33,900 bases of DNA from Streptomyces olivaceus (GTDB taxonomy: Bacteria > Actinomycetota > Actinomycetes > Streptomycetales > Streptomycetaceae): positions 1 to 33,900 of the forward strand of contig NZ_JOFH01000061.1 in NCBI RefSeq assembly GCF_000721235.1, written 5' to 3'. Of the stretch, positions 1 to 7,349 are shown piece after piece. The notes below the pieces were generated by a model. The model made no database searches. It worked only from the letters and a program-made list of their open reading frames with translations, and had not been told where the DNA came from. The translations under genes and the position numbers were made by a program. Positions within the stretch are counted from its first letter, which is position 1. The number at the start of each line of letters is the position of its first letter.

Positions 1-1
1 G

Positions 2-67
2 CTGCAGTCCCGTCTCGGGGTCCAGCCTCCGTCCCCCCACCCCGCCCTCCAGGACGCCTCCGCCTGA
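2..67 (+). CDS. possible 3' end of a gene cut by the window edge
   Basis: The frame beginning at base 2 is open for 21 codons and ends at TGA 65-67, giving a Pro/Ser/Leu-rich tail that ends LQDASA. It could be the C-terminus of a gene starting left of the window. There is too little sequence to name a family, and an open frame this short is expected by chance at this GC content. The start is not visible. Confidence 0.2.
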   Translation: MQSRLGVQPPSPHPALQDASA

Positions 68-770
68 CTGGTCCCGGGACGGCCCCCGGCATCCCGGTGA
101 AACCACCACCGGGGGAGTGGGTGACCGAGCGCGTCCGTCGAAGGACCTCGAAGGATCCTTCCGCACCACGTTGACCGACGCCGTCGTGAGCCTCCACAGA
201 TGGCGCGGTCGCTGCTCCGGCGGCGAAGAGCACCCCGTCCTCGTGCCGGTTGCGGTGGCGCCCCAGAGGTGCTCATTCACATGGCTCAGCTCGTGCCCCA
301 ACACCCTCATATCTCCGATCACTGAGGGTGGGGTCATCGCCTGACCAGGGAGGCCCGGCGGCACGTGTGCCCGGGCACAAACTGGGACGCGGCCCGAGCA
401 GTTCCGACTGCGGACCGGGGCAACTCGCTCACTTGTTTCGGCCTCCGAGGGATGACGCATCCGCCCCAACGGAGGCCGATCAGAATCGAGTTCGACCGCA
501 ACGCGCGAGAACGTGACCTTCCCGACCCTCCAGCCGTATGGGCGCCGAGCCTGAATCCCGGTGTCCAGAGACCGCGCTTCCACTCCTGTGCCCAGACGGC
601 GCTGACGCTCTCCGAAGAGGGTCGGACAGGGCTGGTGCGGTCGGGCCGTAAAGCGATTGACAAGGCGAAGTAGATCGCCGGACGTCACACTTCCGGTGCA
701 TCCGGGCCGCCGACCGCTGCCCCTGACCACCGACCGTCTCCTTGACGTCGCAGAACGATGGAGCGTGCCA
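68..770. other. non-coding or unassigned stretch with one hairpin
   Basis: I see no convincing gene here. The open frames are short, lack ribosome-binding sites and resemble no family I know. One structured element stands out: CACCCTCA (302-309) and TGAGGGTG (323-330) form perfect 8-bp inverted arms around 13 nt, which could be a terminator for the gene to the left or an operator. TTGACA at 657-662 resembles a -35 box, but no -10 lies at the right distance. Confidence 0.4.
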
Positions 771-2771
771 TTGAGCTGGAGTGTCATTGGTTCGAAGGGA
801 GCCGTCTCCGACCGGGACCGAGCGATGCGTGTGATCTGCGACGAACTGGCGGGACCGTTGCACGCCTATGTCCTGAGGTTGCTGCAGGGCGACCACCATC
901 GGACCGAGGACGTAGTGCAGGAGACCTTGCTGCGCTGCTGGCGGACTCAGGACCCCAGCGACGGCGGGTCCTTGCGGCCGTGGCTGTTCCGGGTGGCCCG
1001 CAACCTCGTTATCGATGACTACCGGCGGACGGCCCGGCGCCGGGAGGCGGACCGTGCCTGTTCGTTCGACGCTGTGCCGACGCAGTCCGACGGCATCGAC
1101 CGGATGCTCGACTCGGTACTTCTCGCAGAGGCGTTCCGGTCACTGTCGAGGAAGCACCGGGAGGTCCTCTACGAGTCCTACTACTCGGACAGGTCCACAC
1201 GCGAAGTGGCCGTCGTGCTCGGCATCCCACCAGGCACCGTGAAGTCACGCGCACACCACGCACTTCGAGCCTTGCGCAAGGCTCTGTGCACTGTGGAAGA
1301 CGATCGGGTGAGTCCGGAGGGCAGTACTCCGTCTCTGCCTGTCACCAACCCGGCTCCGGCGGCTCACCCACAGCCACCTTCCCCTGAGCCAGCCGTCCCG
1401 GCAACGGCTGCGGACGTGGTGTTCGTCCTGAACCGACCGACCCCGGGGCGGCGGATCGCGGATCAATCGGCCAACGTGCGGGTGGGGCACAGGGCGCGGC
1501 CGAGTCACAGGAACCCCACGGGCCGGCCGGCGTCCTTCCGGCGAGTCACCCGCACGGCGCTCCACGGCTGCGGTGTCTCACCCCTCCGCCGTGTCGGGTC
1601 AGTGGGAGGAGGCCGTCAGCCGTATCGCCGCGGCAAGATCGCGGCGCTTCCTCTGGCACCGCCGCAGAACCTGGGCGTACATGGTGAAGGCGAGCGCGGA
1701 AGAACCGGGAAATCGAAGCAACATAAGATGACTGAGGTAAACGAAGTGAACAAGAATGAGCACGTGGGGCCGCCGCCGAGTGCGGCACTGCTTCCGATCC
1801 TGGGTGGGTTCCAGGTGTCGCAGGCCGCCTATGTGGTCGCCAAGCTCGGGGTGGCGACGATCCTGGAGCAGGAGGGACCGACGACGCTGGCCACGCTCGC
1901 GGAGCGCACCGGTGCCCACCCCGAGCCGCTGGCGCGGCTGGTGCGATCTCTGGCTCCCCACGGGTTGTTCAGCACTGACGGCGATACCGTGACGGCCACC
2001 CCCGTGGGAGCGCTGCTTTCGGAGAAGCACCCCGAGTCGCTGTACAACGCGGCGCTGATGTGGATGGAGACCCACTATCTGCCGTTCAGCGAGTTGCTGC
2101 ACAGTGTGACCACCGGAAAACCGGGAGCCGACAAGTACCTCGGAGAACCGTTCTTCGATTACCTCAATGCCGATCCCGGTCGCTCGGCCCTCTTCAGCCG
2201 GGCCATGGGAGATGTCTCCGCCGGATTGCGCACAGGGATATTCGACGACTACCGCCTGCCGGCCGGCCGTACCGTCGCCGACATCGGTGCGGCCGACGGC
2301 AGTGTGCTTTCCGAGCTGCTCAAGCGTGACGCGGATCCACAGCGGCAGGGCATCGTGTTCGACCTGCCCACCACTGTGGAGAACGCCGAACCGACTCTTG
2401 CGGCGGCCGGACTCACCGAACGGGTGGAGTTCGTGGCCGGCGATTTCTTCGACGCCGTTCCGTCAGCGGACATCTACGTCTTGAGCCACATCCTCCACGA
2501 CTGGGATGACGATTCTTCGCATCGCATACTCACCACGATCGCCGCCGCTGCCACCGTCGGCGCTCGGATCCTTATTGTCGAAGGCCTCGTTCCGCCAGGC
2601 GATACACCTCATCTCACCAAGGTGCTCGACCTCACCATGCTGGGCGTCCTGACAGGAAAAGAGCGTACCGAGGAGGAGTTCCGAAGCCTGCTGGACAGCG
2701 CCGGCTTCAGCCTCGACCGGACATTGCCCACGGCCACCCCCTACTCAATCCTCGAAGCAACCAAACGCTGA
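771..2771 (+). CDS. ECF sigma factor whose frame runs on into a methyltransferase
   Basis: The first part, to about base 1290, is an ECF RNA polymerase sigma factor. Region 2 includes the DVVQETLLRCW motif and the RPWLFRVARNLVIDDYRR segment that binds the -10 element. Region 4 has the helix-turn-helix STREVAVVLGIPPGTVKSR. It resembles SigL/SigK-type actinobacterial factors, although no zinc-finger anti-sigma gene follows. I chose TTG 771 because GGAG lies 7 nt upstream and family members have residues before DRDRAMR; ATG 825 and TTG 657 are alternatives. After the sigma domain the frame has no stop. It crosses about 140 codons of Pro/Arg-rich, non-domain sequence and enters the methyltransferase listed separately. 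Either the sigma stop has been lost, giving a fusion or read-through, or an indel hides it: a one-base shift near 1290 would reach a TGA within about 10 codons. The sigma domain assignment is firm; the fused product is not. Confidence 0.6.
   Translation: MSWSVIGSKGAVSDRDRAMRVICDELAGPLHAYVLRLLQGDHHRTEDVVQETLLRCWRTQDPSDGGSLRPWLFRVARNLVIDDYRRTARRREADRACSFDAVPTQSDGIDRMLDSVLLAEAFRSLSRKHREVLYESYYSDRSTREVAVVLGIPPGTVKSRAHHALRALRKALCTVEDDRVSPEGSTPSLPVTNPAPAAHPQPPSPEPAVPATAADVVFVLNRPTPGRRIADQSANVRVGHRARPSHRNPTGRPASFRRVTRTALHGCGVSPLRRVGSVGGGRQPYRRGKIAALPLAPPQNLGVHGEGERGRTGKSKQHKMTEVNEVNKNEHVGPPPSAALLPILGGFQVSQAAYVVAKLGVATILEQEGPTTLATLAERTGAHPEPLARLVRSLAPHGLFSTDGDTVTATPVGALLSEKHPESLYNAALMWMETHYLPFSELLHSVTTGKPGADKYLGEPFFDYLNADPGRSALFSRAMGDVSAGLRTGIFDDYRLPAGRTVADIGAADGSVLSELLKRDADPQRQGIVFDLPTTVENAEPTLAAAGLTERVEFVAGDFFDAVPSADIYVLSHILHDWDDDSSHRILTTIAAAATVGARILIVEGLVPPGDTPHLTKVLDLTMLGVLTGKERTEEEFRSLLDSAGFSLDRTLPTATPYSILEATKR
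1746..2771 (+). CDS. SAM-dependent O-methyltransferase (Methyltransf_2 / hydroxyneurosporene type)
   Basis: The predicted protein is a class I methyltransferase of the COMT-like family that modifies small aromatic or polyketide substrates. An N-terminal winged-helix dimerisation domain (PILGGFQVSQAAYVVAKLGV, roughly residues 18-37) precedes the SAM-binding motif DIGAADGSVL, where many relatives have VDVGGGxG. The HILHDWDDD segment then carries the His expected as catalytic base. Its length of 341 residues is normal for the family. GTG 1746 has GAGGT 8 nt upstream, which favours independent translation. ATG 1728 is an alternative; it overlaps the TGA of a small frame-shifted ORF as ATGA. The gene lies in frame with the upstream sigma domain, and a LysR gene follows 67 bp downstream. 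The substrate cannot be read from the sequence. Confidence 0.85.
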   Translation: MNKNEHVGPPPSAALLPILGGFQVSQAAYVVAKLGVATILEQEGPTTLATLAERTGAHPEPLARLVRSLAPHGLFSTDGDTVTATPVGALLSEKHPESLYNAALMWMETHYLPFSELLHSVTTGKPGADKYLGEPFFDYLNADPGRSALFSRAMGDVSAGLRTGIFDDYRLPAGRTVADIGAADGSVLSELLKRDADPQRQGIVFDLPTTVENAEPTLAAAGLTERVEFVAGDFFDAVPSADIYVLSHILHDWDDDSSHRILTTIAAAATVGARILIVEGLVPPGDTPHLTKVLDLTMLGVLTGKERTEEEFRSLLDSAGFSLDRTLPTATPYSILEATKR

Positions 2772-2797
2772 CGTCCGAACCGCGGTGAGACGGCTTG

Positions 2798-2817
2798 TAG
2801 GGTATTGGCATCCCCTA
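2798..2817. promoter_or_regulatory. possible LysR operator
   Basis: TAGGG (2798-2802) and CCCTA (2813-2817) form an inverted repeat with a 10-nt spacer just upstream of the LysR start at 2839. LysR proteins commonly bind interrupted dyads next to their own gene. The arms are short, so this is only a candidate. Confidence 0.3.
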
Positions 2818-2838
2818 TAGCCGTCGGTGGTGGAGCGC

Positions 2839-3747
2839 ATGAATCTGCGGCAGTACGAGTACGCCCTCGCCGTTGCCGAGGAGGGCTCCATGACGGCGGC
2901 AGCGGAGCGGCTGCGGGTCACTCAGCCGTCTCTGTCGCAGCAGATCGGCACCTTGGAGAAGCATCTCGGGGTGAAGCTGTTCACTCGCACCCCGACCGGA
3001 GTCACGGTGACGGTCGCCGGGCGGGCGTTCCTCGCGGAGGCGGAGGTCGCGACGACCGCGTCCCGGCGGGCCGTCACGGCTGCCCGCGCCGCCAACGGGG
3101 AACTGGCGGGTGAGGTGATCATCGCCGTCCACATGGGCCTGGGGGCGCGGCAGCTCGCCCAGGCGTTGGGGCAGCTTCGGCAGCGCCATCCGAAGCTGCA
3201 GGTGACGCTCCACGAGGAGCCCGACCCCGCGGACATGGAACGGCTCGCCCGCCAGGGCATCCTCGACATGGTCCTCGTGCACCGTGTCCCCGCCGGCTGC
3301 GCGTTCGACGTGCACGCTCTCGGCGAGGAGTCCTACGTCGCCGTGCTGCCAGAGGGGCACCCGCTTCTCGCGGACGGCGGGGCCCTGCGCCTGGAGGACC
3401 TGGCGTCGGAGGGGTGGATCCGGTTCCGGCGGGCCAGCCTGCTCGACGACTACCTCGCCCGTCTGCTCGCCGACGCGGGCCTCGGCCCGAACACGGTGGC
3501 CCGAGCCTCCCAGATCTCCACGGCGGTGCGGCTCGCGGCCCAGGGGCTCGGTGTCACCGTGGCCCCGGCTTCGGCCATCCCCGAGGGATTCGAGGAACTG
3601 GCCCGTCCACTCCGGCCCTCCTTGACCGAGCCCGTCCTCGTCGGTGTGCGCCGCCATCCGAGTCCGGCGGAGACGGCCGTGCTCGACCATTTCAGGCAGC
3701 AGAACTGGTCCGGTATGGACCTGCTCACCCGGTCCGCTTCCGTCTGA
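2839..3747 (+). CDS. LysR-family transcriptional regulator
   Basis: The N-terminal winged helix-turn-helix is clear: MNLRQYEYALAVAEEGSMTA is followed by AERLRVTQPSLSQQIGTLEK, the family's recognition helix region. A substrate-binding domain follows from about residue 85 to the end, including GVTVAPASAIP near the C-terminus. The length of 302 residues is typical. ATG 2839 is preferred because the family usually begins within a few residues of this helix and GGAG lies just upstream; GTG 2827 is the alternative. The gene is downstream of, and possibly transcribed with, the methyltransferase, and converges on the P450 gene with only 22 bp between stops. The effector and targets are unknown. Confidence 0.9.
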   Translation: MNLRQYEYALAVAEEGSMTAAAERLRVTQPSLSQQIGTLEKHLGVKLFTRTPTGVTVTVAGRAFLAEAEVATTASRRAVTAARAANGELAGEVIIAVHMGLGARQLAQALGQLRQRHPKLQVTLHEEPDPADMERLARQGILDMVLVHRVPAGCAFDVHALGEESYVAVLPEGHPLLADGGALRLEDLASEGWIRFRRASLLDDYLARLLADAGLGPNTVARASQISTAVRLAAQGLGVTVAPASAIPEGFEELARPLRPSLTEPVLVGVRRHPSPAETAVLDHFRQQNWSGMDLLTRSASV

Positions 3748-3769
3748 GCGTGCGCGACCGCCGGCCGAG

Positions 3770-5017
3770 TCACCAGCTGACCGGCAGCTCGTGCAAGCCG
3801 TAGATCACCGCGTCGTACTTGAAGCGCGTCTCCTCCAGCGGCACCTCGGCGCGCAGGGTGGGGATGCGGCGGAACAGGGTCGGGTAGAGGACCTGCAGTT
3901 CCAGGCGGGCCAGGGGCTGGCCGATGCAGTGGTGCGTGCCGCCGCCGAAGGCCTGGTGCTGGCGGGCGTTGCGGGTGATGTCCAGGCGGTCGGGGTCCTC
4001 GAAGACCAGCGGATCGCGGTTGGCGAGTTCGCCGAGGAGGATGACGCCCTCGCCGGCCCCGATGGTCTGCCCCGCGATCTCGATGTCCGCCAGGGCGGTG
4101 CGCCGGCGTCCGAGGTGCACGATGCTGAGGTAGCGCAGGAGTTCCTCGACGGCGCCCACCACGACCCGGGGGTCGTCGGTGTCGCGGACGACAGCGAGCT
4201 GGCCGGGGTGCTGGAGCAGCAGCAGCGTGCCCAGGCTGATCATGTTGGCGGTCGTCTCGTGGCCGCCGAGCAGCAGGAGTACGCCCATGGTGGCCGCCTC
4301 GCGCCGGGTCAGTTCGCCGTCCCGGACGTGGCGGCCCAGCTTGGACAGCAGGTCGTCGCCCGGCTCGGCGATCTTCTCGCCGATCAGGTCGTCGAGGTAG
4401 TCCCCGAGAGCCTTGTGGGCGCGTCCGCGCTCCTCGCCGGTGGCCACGGCGGAGACCAGCGTCTTGCTGTTCGTCTGGAAGAACTCGTGGTCGTCGTAGG
4501 GGACTCCGAGCAGTTCGGAGATGACCAGGGACGGGAGGGGAAGGGCCAGGGCCTGGACGAGGTCGGCCGGGTTGGGGCCCGCGAGCATCTCGTCGACGAG
4601 CCGGTCCGTCATCCGCTGGACCGCCGGGCGCATCGCCTCGACCCGCTTGATGGTGAAGGTGCCGCTGATCATGCGGCGCAGCCGGGTGTGCTCCGGGTCG
4701 TCCATGCCCACGAAGCTCAGGTCCGGCCGCTCCCCGTGGGCACGGCTGTGCCGGGGGTCGATGGGGCTGGGGAAGCCCGGGTTGGCGAAGTCGACGCTCA
4801 GGCGCGGGTCGGAGAGCAGGACCTTCTGCTCGGCGTGACCGGTCACCACCCAGGGGGTGCTGTCCCCCCAGGAGCGGACGCGGCGGACCGGGCCGTGCTC
4901 CGCCAGCGCGCTCAGTTCCGGCGAGGGGGCGAAGGGGCAGGCCGACGAGCGGGGCGCCGGGAAGTCGGGGATGCCGGGGGTGCGGGAGGTGTCGGGGGCG
5001 GCCGGGTAAGTCGTCAT
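3770..5017 (-). CDS. cytochrome P450 (CYP105-like)
   Basis: This 415-residue haem-thiolate monooxygenase has all the class landmarks: the I-helix oxygen-binding motif GGHETT, the K-helix EELLR (ExxR), and the haem loop FGGGTHHCIGQPLA with the proximal Cys at residue 364. The N-terminal half, with SFVGMDDPEHTRLRRM, matches bacterial soluble P450s such as CYP105. ATG 5017 has TTGAGG upstream at normal spacing, and the codons before it are unrelated shadow sequence. It is the last gene of a TetR-ferredoxin-reductase-P450 operon, so its electron donors are encoded in cis. No biosynthetic gene nearby indicates a substrate; hydroxylation of a natural product or xenobiotic is the general expectation. 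Confidence 0.95.
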   Translation of the reverse strand: MTTYPAAPDTSRTPGIPDFPAPRSSACPFAPSPELSALAEHGPVRRVRSWGDSTPWVVTGHAEQKVLLSDPRLSVDFANPGFPSPIDPRHSRAHGERPDLSFVGMDDPEHTRLRRMISGTFTIKRVEAMRPAVQRMTDRLVDEMLAGPNPADLVQALALPLPSLVISELLGVPYDDHEFFQTNSKTLVSAVATGEERGRAHKALGDYLDDLIGEKIAEPGDDLLSKLGRHVRDGELTRREAATMGVLLLLGGHETTANMISLGTLLLLQHPGQLAVVRDTDDPRVVVGAVEELLRYLSIVHLGRRRTALADIEIAGQTIGAGEGVILLGELANRDPLVFEDPDRLDITRNARQHQAFGGGTHHCIGQPLARLELQVLYPTLFRRIPTLRAEVPLEETRFKYDAVIYGLHELPVSW

Positions 5018-5068
5018 GGGATTCCTCAAGTGGACGGGGGAGAGGTGGGGTTGCCGGGCGGCGGCGCA

Positions 5069-5128
5069 TGAGGCACTCGCCTCACCGGCGTCGCGGCGCC
5101 AGCCGGCGTCAGGCGGTGCCAGCCGGCG
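5069..5128. repeat. small repeats between reductase and P450 genes
   Basis: The 119-bp gap between these genes holds an inverted repeat, TGAGGC (5069-5074) and GCCTCA (5079-5084), and two copies of GCCAGCCGGCG (5098-5108 and 5118-5128) at 20-bp spacing. The hairpin lies just upstream of the P450 ribosome-binding site and could set the P450 level within the operon. This is inference from position only. Confidence 0.35.
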
Positions 5129-5136
5129 CCAGGGCT

Positions 5137-6330
5137 TCACGGCGCCGCGTTCTCGAGTGGTCTCGTGTAGTGGTCGACGATGCTCGCCCGGTGCAGCCGG
5201 GTCTGCTTCGGCATCCGCCAGCCGAGGACGCCGACCGGCCCTCGCGGACCCTCGTGGCGGACCACGAAACGGCCCTCGGCCGGGTCGCCCGCGACCACCT
5301 CGGCCCGGGATTCGGCCGACAGCAGGCCGAACACCTGCACCTTCACGTCGTACTGGTCGGTCCAGAAGTACGGCACCGGCACATAGGGGCGGTCCTCGCC
5401 CATGATGTCGCCGGCCACCGCCAACGCCTGTTCCGTGGCGTTGGTGCGGTTCTCCAGGCGCAGCAGCCGCCCCAGGCCCCGGTGGTGCCAGCGGGCCACG
5501 TCCCCCACGGCCCACACCCCCTCGGCCGCCCGGCAGCGGGCGTCGCACACCACGCCGTCGTCCAGTACGAGGCCGCTGTCCGCGAGCCAGTCGGTGGCCG
5601 GGGAGCAGCCGACGGCGGCCACGACGACGTCGGCCGGCAGTTCCTCCCCGTCGCTCAGCCGGACGCCCGTGACCGCTCCGTCGCGGGACAGCAGGGCGTC
5701 CAGCAGTACGCCGGTGCGCAGCGCGACGCCGTTGCGGCGGTGCAGGTCCGCGAGGTGTCCCGCGGCCAGCGGCCCCAACTGCCCGGTCATCGGCGCGGGC
5801 TGCGGGCCGACCAGGTACACGGCCGGTCCCATCGAACGGGCGGTGGCCGCCGTCTCCGCGCCGAGGACGCCGTCGCCCACGACCACGACCCGTCCGGCTC
5901 CCAGCAGGTCCGAGCGCAGGGCGAGAGCGTCGGCCACGGTCCGGACGACGTGTACGCCGCGCAGGCCGTCCTGCCCCGGCAGCTCGCGGGGTCTCAGGCC
6001 CGTGGCCACCACGACGGCGTCCGCCGTCACCGCCGCGCCGAAAGCGGTACGGACACTGCGCCGCCCGGCGTCCAGGGCGACGGCCGGGTCGCCCAGCAGG
6101 AACTCCGCGTCCAGCGCGTCGAGCGCGTCCGCCGTGCGGAGTTGGGCGCGCGTGGGCTCCCACGCGCCGGAGAGGACCTGCTTGGACAGGGGCGGCCGGT
6201 CGTAGGGTGCGGCGTCCTCGGCGCCCAGCAGGGTGAGGCGCCCGCCGAACCCCTTGCGCCGGAGCGCCTCGGCGGTGGTGAGGCCGGCCGCCGAGGCGCC
6301 GACCACCAGCACGTGCTCGGGGATGCTCAC
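5137..6330 (-). CDS. FAD-dependent ferredoxin reductase
   Basis: This 397-residue protein belongs to the putidaredoxin-reductase-like family, which passes electrons from NAD(P)H to a ferredoxin. It shows the N-terminal FAD-binding motif VVGASAAGLTTAEALR, the central NAD(P)H-binding motif VVVGDGVLGAETA and the later FAD motif VWAVGDVARW. The GTG start at 6330 overlaps the ferredoxin stop as GTGA, a 4-bp overlap that implies translational coupling. Together with the ferredoxin and the P450 it makes a complete three-component monooxygenase system. Confidence 0.92.
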   Translation of the reverse strand: MSIPEHVLVVGASAAGLTTAEALRRKGFGGRLTLLGAEDAAPYDRPPLSKQVLSGAWEPTRAQLRTADALDALDAEFLLGDPAVALDAGRRSVRTAFGAAVTADAVVVATGLRPRELPGQDGLRGVHVVRTVADALALRSDLLGAGRVVVVGDGVLGAETAATARSMGPAVYLVGPQPAPMTGQLGPLAAGHLADLHRRNGVALRTGVLLDALLSRDGAVTGVRLSDGEELPADVVVAAVGCSPATDWLADSGLVLDDGVVCDARCRAAEGVWAVGDVARWHHRGLGRLLRLENRTNATEQALAVAGDIMGEDRPYVPVPYFWTDQYDVKVQVFGLLSAESRAEVVAGDPAEGRFVVRHEGPRGPVGVLGWRMPKQTRLHRASIVDHYTRPLENAAP

Positions 6331-6524
6331 GCTTCGTCCAGGTGGATGGCGGCCGCCGGGCAGACACTGGCGGACTCGCGTACCAGGCCGTGGTGTTCGG
6401 CGGCGGGTTCCGCGTCCAGCAGGACGACGATGCCGTCCTCGTCGCGCTGGTCGAACACCTCGGGCGCGATCAGCACGCACTGGCCGGCGCCGCAGCACTT
6501 CTCTTCGTCGACGGTGATCTTCAT
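6327..6524 (-). CDS. [3Fe-4S]-type ferredoxin
   Basis: This 65-residue ferredoxin has Cys10, Cys16 and Cys55, with Cys55 followed by Pro. That is the three-Cys pattern of the small [3Fe-4S] ferredoxins that serve Streptomyces P450s. Cys11 is an extra cysteine, not an expected ligand. ATG 6524 has GAGGAAG upstream and overlaps the TetR stop codon as ATGA. Its own stop overlaps the reductase start. It presumably carries electrons from the reductase to the P450 encoded in the same operon. Confidence 0.93.
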   Translation of the reverse strand: MKITVDEEKCCGAGQCVLIAPEVFDQRDEDGIVVLLDAEPAAEHHGLVRESASVCPAAAIHLDEA

Positions 6525-7207
6525 GGTGCTTCCTCGGTGGGGGAGGGCGGATGGGGAAGGGGCTGGGTCACGGGGGCCGTGAAGAGGCCGTAGATCGCGT
6601 CCTCCAGCTCGTCGGCGGTGTCCGACCAGGTCTGGGAGGGCAGGGCCGTGGCGTCGGCCAGGTCCCGTTCCCGTTCGGCACAGGTGTGGGTGATGAGGTT
6701 GCGGGCCATGCCGCCGCGTCTTCGGCGCACCCCGGGGTCGAGCCCGGACAGGCGCTGCTCCAGACCGCGGATCACCGTGGCGAGCCCGGGGCGGGCGAGC
6801 GCCTCCTCGGTGACCAGGTTCCGGGTGAGGGGGTCGGTGAGCACCTGGACGGTGCACCGGGCCTGCCAGGACGGGGTGCCCAGCCCGGCCAGGTGCTCGG
6901 TCACCGGCCGGACCAGGCAGCGCACCCACTCCCGCAGGCCGGCACCCTCCGCGACCTCGGCCGCGTGCCGCGCTCTCAGCAGATCGACGGCTTCACCGTG
7001 CCGGGCCATGACGGCGCGCACCAGATCGAGGCGGGTGCCGAAGTGGTAGTGGACGGCCGCGATGTTCCCCTGGCCGGCGGCCTCGCTGACACTCCGGTTG
7101 GAGACGGCGGCCAGACCCTGCTCGGCGTAGAGCCGTTCGGCCGCCGCGAGGATCGCCGCACGGGTGGCCGCCGAGCGGTCGCCCGCCCCCGACCGGGCGG
7201 CGCTCAC
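6521..7207 (-). CDS. TetR-family regulator, first gene of the P450 operon
   Basis: The protein has an N-terminal TetR helix-turn-helix (RAAILAAAERLYAEQGLAAV, then SVSEAAGQGNIAAVHYHFGT) and a helical ligand-binding part, about 228 residues in all. The open frame extends to TTG 7315, but the sequence before residue SAARSGAGDR is not family-like, so GTG 7207 (or the adjacent GTG 7210) is preferred; neither has a strong ribosome-binding site. Its TGA overlaps the ferredoxin ATG, so regulator and redox genes form one transcript. A candidate operator lies about 100 bp upstream, which suggests autoregulation with induction by a P450 substrate. Confidence 0.85.
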   Translation of the reverse strand: MSAARSGAGDRSAATRAAILAAAERLYAEQGLAAVSNRSVSEAAGQGNIAAVHYHFGTRLDLVRAVMARHGEAVDLLRARHAAEVAEGAGLREWVRCLVRPVTEHLAGLGTPSWQARCTVQVLTDPLTRNLVTEEALARPGLATVIRGLEQRLSGLDPGVRRRRGGMARNLITHTCAERERDLADATALPSQTWSDTADELEDAIYGLFTAPVTQPLPHPPSPTEEAP

Positions 7208-7308
7208 CACGTGACCGACCGTGCGCGCATGGGTGCTCCAGGTGTGGGGGAGTCCGGATGTGGGGGAGGGGGAACCGTCGTGCAGTAGGAAATCGCAAGC
7301 CGGTAAAT

Positions 7309-7326
7309 AAATCAAGCGATTGAATT
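7309..7326. promoter_or_regulatory. candidate TetR operator
   Basis: AAATCAA (7309-7315) and TTGAATT (7320-7326) are inverted arms with 6 of 7 matches around a GCGA centre. This lies in an AT-rich pocket of otherwise GC-rich DNA between the TetR start and the LysR stop. An outer pair, AATCGC (7291-7296) and GCGATT (7316-7321), is also present. Size and position suit autoregulation of the P450 operon. Confidence 0.45.
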
Positions 7327-7349
7327 AAGTCTCTCGGAGATCGGCCTCG

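Noticed and set aside
657..686. Sigma-70 promoter from TTGACA at 657
   Set aside because: No -10-like hexamer lies 16-19 bp downstream.
3770..6367. Single 865-codon minus-strand protein covering the P450 and upstream
   Set aside because: Only the part from 5017 down is P450-like. The rest is Arg/Gly-rich antisense or off-frame sequence over the reductase, which has its own frame and start.
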